From Spirogloea muscicola (lineage: Eukaryota; Streptophyta; Zygnematophyceae; Spirogloeales; Spirogloeaceae), in assembly GCA_009602725.1 (NCBI GenBank), contig WELB01000145.1, forward strand, positions 292,143 to 303,871: a DNA stretch of 11,729 nt, read 5' to 3'. This document shows positions 8,412 through 11,729 of this stretch, in pieces. Position 1 is the first letter of the stretch, and each line of letters starts with the position of its first letter. Both the position numbers and the translations under genes were made by a program. The notes beneath the pieces were generated by a model. It ran no database searches. It worked only from the letters and a program-made list of their open reading frames with translations, and was not told the DNA's origin.

Positions 8412-10565
8412 CTAGCCGCATGTCTCAGCGCAGAGCGAGCTAAGTCCGGCATCTGACAATGCTGAGAAGTTGGCAACGTGGCTGCCTCGGTGGTCGTTCG
8501 GGCACGTCAACGTCCCGGAGCCATTTGCATATGTCCATGTCTGAACGCGCCAATGTGGGCAGCGGGTAATTATCAGCACGGCGGCACAATCATTTGCAGT
8601 GGTCTGTCGGCGATGCCAAGTGCTGCAAAGCCGCAGCTTGATCCTGTTGTCGAACCTGGCAGGCGACTGTCGAGTTGCCGGCGTTGCCGCAATGCCACAA
8701 CGGCGTTGGCACGCAGCTCAGGTAGCGGCACCACGAGCAGCCGGCGTTGGCGTCCACGCCCGTGAAGAGCGCCACGGCCACCGCCGTGAACCTGTCGTTA
8801 GGCCGTGGCAGTGAGGATCGGAGCAGCTTGCCACGGTGGCCATCAGCCGCCGGCGCCACATCGTGTTGCAGCCTACCCGACGACGAGCGAGACGGCGGCA
8901 GCAACGCGGAGCGCTTGCTGGCAGGGGTGGTGCTTCCCCATCTCGAGGGGCCGCCCGTCACTGGCCGGCTGCGATGATGCCGGTTTGACGGGCACCGGCG
9001 GCGGCGCCCAGCCCCGCTGTGGCTTGGTCAGCAGCACGAAGCCTGCGCAGGCGCGCCCCAGCCATGGCATGCTGGCAAGGCACTCAACAAAGCAACAACA
9101 GCTATGGAAGAGCACAAGAGAGGAAGGAGGGAGAGCAGTTGGAAAGGCGCAGGGGGCATCGGAGGGAGGGGCGGAGGGGGGGCCGGAGAGAGAGAAAGAG
9201 AGAGCTATAAGGGATGGGGGGGAGGAGGGGGGGGAGGTGTGCAGGCTGCACCGATGAGCGTGCCGCAAGCAAGGCCGCCGATGTGTGCAAATTTGTCGAC
9301 AAAAGGTGCGAGGCCGATGGCGAGGTTGATGGCGATAACAAGGCCGAGCGAGAGCAGCGCCACGAGCTGCCGCCACGCCGCTGCGGGGCCGTCAGCGCTG
9401 CCCCAGTTGGCCTTGCTCGCAGGCCGCACCTCCGGAGAGGGCGCAGCAAGGCGAGTGGGGGCTGGCTGACCTTGTTGGCATAGAGGCCCCAGTTGGCGAG
9501 GAGCTCGGCGGCCGTGGCGCCGACCAGGCCAAAGAGCGCGCCCGACGCCCCGACAGACACCTGGCCCGCCGGCAGGAGCAGCGCCGACAGCAGCGCCCCG
9601 CCCAAGCCCGACGCAAGGTAGATGACTGCCACGCGGGCTGCGCCGCCGCCCCCGCCGCTGCCGGGGTGCTTCAGAAAGACGAATGGATGCAGCTGGCGGC
9701 CAACAGTCGACGCACCGTTTCTCGCTGTAATAGGGAGGAGGGAGGGAGGATGGAGGGGGAGCGGGGGTATTGCGCACCCGTCGAGAACTCGCGCTCCAGC
9801 GGCGTGCCGATGAAGGCGAGGCCGGCGGCGTTGGATGCGAGGTGCAGCACGCCGGCGTGGAGCCACGGGGCCGAGAGGAGTCGCCAGCCCTGGCCGCCGT
9901 GCGCCACGCGGGCCGGCGCGAGCGCGCCCATGTCCAGCAGGCTGCGCTACGGCAAAGGGGGGAGGGACGGAGGAAGGGGCAGGGAGACGTGGGCGCAGAG
10001 GGCAGCAGCGGTATCAGCAAGAGTGCAGAGGTGGGAGGAGAGGAGGGGAGGAGGCGAGGAGGGAGGAAGTGGAGGTAGGAGGAAGGAGGAGGGAGGTGGG
10101 ACTGGCAGCAGCAGCAGCAGGAGGTGAGTGCGGCGGCGTTCACGTGGCTCGCGCGGGCCCCAGGAGCAGGTTCTCCCGCAACGGCTGGAAGGAGAGGCGG
10201 CCGAGGAAGCGCAGCGCGCAGCGCCGCCGCGGCTCCTGCGCAGCCCGCAGCGGCCGCCGCCTCAGGGCCGGCTGCGTTGGCTCATTTGCGGCAGCTGCTC
10301 CCCGACCGGCACGAGAGAGGCGGCAGCACAGCACCTGGCCGGGGCAGTCGTTGACTGCCATGGTGACGACGAAGACGACGGCGCAGGCGGCGATGGCGGC
10401 CCACACGAAGAAACTGCAGCGCCGCCGTCGGGGGCTGCTGCTGGCTGCCTTCGCACCGCCAGGTGTACCAGCTGTCGCTCCGTGCAACGGCGGCGGCCCA
10501 GCCCGTGGCTGAGGCGTCAGCTCCACGGCCAGCAGCTGCGGCTGCATCGCCCCGGCGGCGCCCAT
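8412..10565 (-). CDS. RBL: Rhomboid-family intramembrane serine protease, plant RBL type
   Basis: Seen: eight exons, 10565-10335, 10235-10144, 9941-9778, 9637-9471, 9366-9252, 9042-8877, 8791-8656 and 8540-8412 (TAG), join in phase to 399 residues. TM1 is about residues 52-70 (FVWAAIAACAVVFVVTMAVN), then FLGRLSFQPLREN and LLGP before the core. WLHAGVLHLASN gives His136, His141 and Asn145; GASGALFG gives nucleophile Ser194; INLAIG and FAHIGG give catalytic His246, so the Ser-His dyad is complete. After FVLLTKPQRGW comes TM7 (LRVAAAVSLVVGF) and the Cys-rich tail CSWCRYLSCVPTPLWHC, ending LCAETCG. Known: such enzymes cut transmembrane helices of substrate proteins; plant RBL1/RBL2-type members with this tail act in the secretory pathway. 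ATG 10565 is the first ATG after an in-frame stop at 10619; ATG 10547 is an alternative. Exon 5 start and the last exon rest on family alignment from memory. Confidence 0.92.
10236..10334 (-). other. 99-nt, stop-free, phase-0 intron in the rhomboid gene
   Basis: The stretch runs from GTGCTG (after GGCCAG at 10335) to TGCGCAG at 10236. It is a multiple of three with no stop, so the frame stays open through it and a simple gene finder would read 33 extra Ala/Arg-rich residues. Removing it brings VNDCPGQ next to EPRRRCALRFLGRLSF, which matches the short spacing seen in plant rhomboids (VNNCP, a few residues, Cys, RFLGRFSF). Confidence 0.75.
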
Positions 10566-10754
10566 CGCTGCGCAGCAAGGCGTGGGATAATTGTGTGAGC
10601 GAGCCGAGCCTGGCCTTCACTAACCCCTTCTTAATGAATTCGGCTGCTGATCATAGATTAGCGGCTGTGAAAGAGAGCCAGGTGCATGCAGAGGGTGTCC
10701 GGAACTTTGTCAGCGGAGCCACAGGCTACTGAGCTGAGCCATGGTTACTACGTG
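10566..10754 (-). promoter_or_regulatory. Upstream leader/promoter zone of the rhomboid gene
   Basis: This lies directly upstream of the rhomboid ATG, with an in-frame stop at 10619-10617 on the coding strand. Partial echoes of the repeat core (GGCTACTGAGCTGAGCC at about 10723 and GGTTACTACGTGG at 10743) precede copy B. No core promoter element was recognised; the role is by position. Confidence 0.35.
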
Positions 10755-10853
10755 GTTACTGAGCGGGTCAGCTCAGCAGCAGGCGACGTACAACTGTCGG
10801 CGTGCTTGCCTCTGTACTTGGCCCCTCAGGCCCTCCGTCACTCAATACGCAGT
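10755..10853 (+). repeat. Dispersed repeat, copy B
   Basis: It begins GTTACTGAGCGGGTCAGCT, identical to copy A over 19 bases, then continues CAGCAGCAGGCGACGTACAA in alignment with the post-palindrome part of copy A, ending near CAGTCCA. It lacks the second palindrome arm. Several differences are CG here against CA or TG in copy A. It lies about 190 bp upstream of the rhomboid ATG, in the same orientation relative to its gene as copy A. Confidence 0.8.
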
Positions 10854-10867
10854 CCACCCCAGCCAGC

Positions 10868-11138
10868 TCCCCCCTCCTCTCTCTCGCCCCTCTCTAACCC
10901 CCTCCTACCTGCCTTCCTCCTACCTGGTGCCTCTCATTTCGGCCACCTCCTTCCACTGGACCCGCTTCCATCGCTCTCTCCTCCCTCCGTTCCACACTCC
11001 CTCTTGCCCTCCTTCCCTTTCCCCCCCCCCTCCCCACTCGCCTCTCTCTCCCTCCTCCCTCTCTCTCTCCCTCCCTCGCCCTCTCCATCCCCCCAGGGTC
11101 TCCTCCCTCCTTCCCTCCCTCCCTCCCTCCTTTCTCCA
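10868..11138. repeat. Long pyrimidine (C/T) tract
   Basis: About 270 bp of mostly C and T on the plus strand, including (CT)n, (CCT)n, a run of C near 11019 and (CCCT)n near 11101-11130, broken by a few mixed bases at about 10920-10975. It ends in CTTTCTCCAG, which would serve as a splice acceptor on the plus strand. Confidence 0.9.
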
Positions 11139-11139
11139 G

Positions 11140-11580
11140 CACAGCTGTCATCCTGGCTACGGCAGCCCCCCGGACGACTGTGGCACCCAGAAGGCCCTGC
11201 TGCCGGGCAAGGCTGGGCCGCCGTGATGCGCACCTGCGTGAGCTCAGCGGCCGAGGAAGAGGCTCCGGGCACTGGCCACCGCTGCCGCGCCTCGAGATGG
11301 GCTCGTGATCGAGCTGCAGTCAAGCTCTTCCGGCAGTGGGCTGTCACTCTATTCACATGACACACGGAATTTGGTGATGGGTCCGGCGGCGCTGGCTTGC
11401 GAGGAGTGTGCTGGAGATTGGTCAGGAGTGCGGCAGCGGCAGCGGCAGCAGAGGAGTGTGCACTGTGGCAGGAGCTGGGGACAAGTCAGAGCGGGACACT
11501 GTGACAGAGGAGAAGAGAGGTTGCGCTTGAAATGGAAGTGGTGCTTGAATGAGGAAAGGCGGAAGGAAGCGACTGGGACG
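11140..11580. other. Unresolved region upstream of the rhomboid gene
   Basis: Mixed-composition sequence with no recognisable protein on either strand. Between the acceptor-like CTCCAG (11139) and a donor-like GTGAGC (11238) two plus-strand frames stay open, but neither gives a known domain. An 11-bp direct repeat GAGGAGTGTGC occurs at 11401-11411 and 11451-11461, flanking a short GGCAGC triplet run. The sequence turns purine-rich from about 11500. Confidence 0.4.
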
Positions 11581-11589
11581 AGGGCACAG

Positions 11590-11632
11590 CGAGAGAGAGA
11601 GAGGGGGAGAGAGAGAGAGAGGGAGAGAGAGA

Positions 11633-11729
<97 letters not shown>
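11590..11729. repeat. (GA)n microsatellite reaching the window end
   Basis: About 140 bp of GA dinucleotides with a few GGG interruptions near its start and a single C at 11702. It runs to the last base, so its true length is unknown. Such tracts commonly end assembled contigs. Confidence 0.97.

Noticed and set aside
7926-8456. Plus-strand open frame of 176 codons in the spacer
   Set aside because: No domain, no membrane or repeat character, and it runs antisense over the rhomboid stop codon and 3' region. It is best explained as a chance frame in GC-rich DNA.
8590-8655. Rhomboid ending by read-through after VACQ to a stop at 8590
   Set aside because: The read-through end has no family character. 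Splicing at CAG|GTTCGA to 8540 gives the expected tail with TLTCPND and LCAETCG.
9366-9411. Alternative earlier start of rhomboid exon 5 after GCGAGCAAG
   Set aside because: It is also in phase but would insert 15 residues between the NK and the LVALLSLGLVIAINLAIG helix, where plant rhomboids have none.
9205-10143. Minus-strand open frame of 312 codons covering several rhomboid exons
   Set aside because: It mixes frames: only its last part (9366-9252) is true rhomboid coding. The Pro/Ser-rich remainder is intron or out-of-frame exon sequence that lacks stops because of high GC.
9835-10512. Plus-strand open frame of 225 codons
   Set aside because: It is antisense to rhomboid exons and their C/T-rich introns and is Arg/Gly/Glu low-complexity throughout.

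Overview
This looks like nuclear DNA of a green alga, probably a trebouxiophyte-type chlorophyte. The coding sequences are recognisably plant-like (a plant-type PRP22 helicase, a plant-type rhomboid with its Cys-rich C-terminal tail, and a plant-type five-pass membrane protein). The genes are intron-rich, composition is moderate to high GC, and simple-sequence tracts are long. The lineage is inferred from protein resemblance recalled from memory, not from a database search. Exon structures were worked out by hand from splice signals, phase agreement and conserved family motifs.

Layout. (1) 1-1748, plus strand: the last four exons of a PRP22/DHX8 spliceosomal DEAH helicase, cut by the left edge. 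(2) 1749-2399: intergenic space between two convergent genes. (3) 2400-6600, minus strand: an 11-exon gene for a signal-peptide-bearing, five-transmembrane protein of the plant family that resembles tweety/PRM1-type proteins. (4) 6601-8411: leader/promoter of that gene, then a repeat-rich spacer with a GGC tract, a perfect 34-bp palindrome, a recent 74/75-bp tandem duplication and three copies of a short motif. (5) 8412-10565, minus strand: an 8-exon active-site-complete rhomboid protease. (6) 10566-11729: the region upstream of the rhomboid, with a second, diverged copy of the dispersed repeat seen at 7310, a 270-bp C/T tract, an unresolved stretch and a terminal (GA)n microsatellite that probably explains why the sequence stops there.

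The genes do not form an operon or an obvious pathway. They are ordinary eukaryotic neighbours: an RNA helicase for mRNA release, a secretory or plasma-membrane protein of unclear biochemistry, and an intramembrane protease. The two minus-strand genes share a related repeat upstream in the same relative orientation. I found no CRISPR array, toxin system, prophage or transposase. The most interesting items are the 37-nt internal exon and duplicated tail motif in the membrane protein, the GC-AG intron in PRP22, the palindrome-bearing repeat pair with a CpG-decay pattern, and the sharp contrast in composition and splice sites between adjacent genes.
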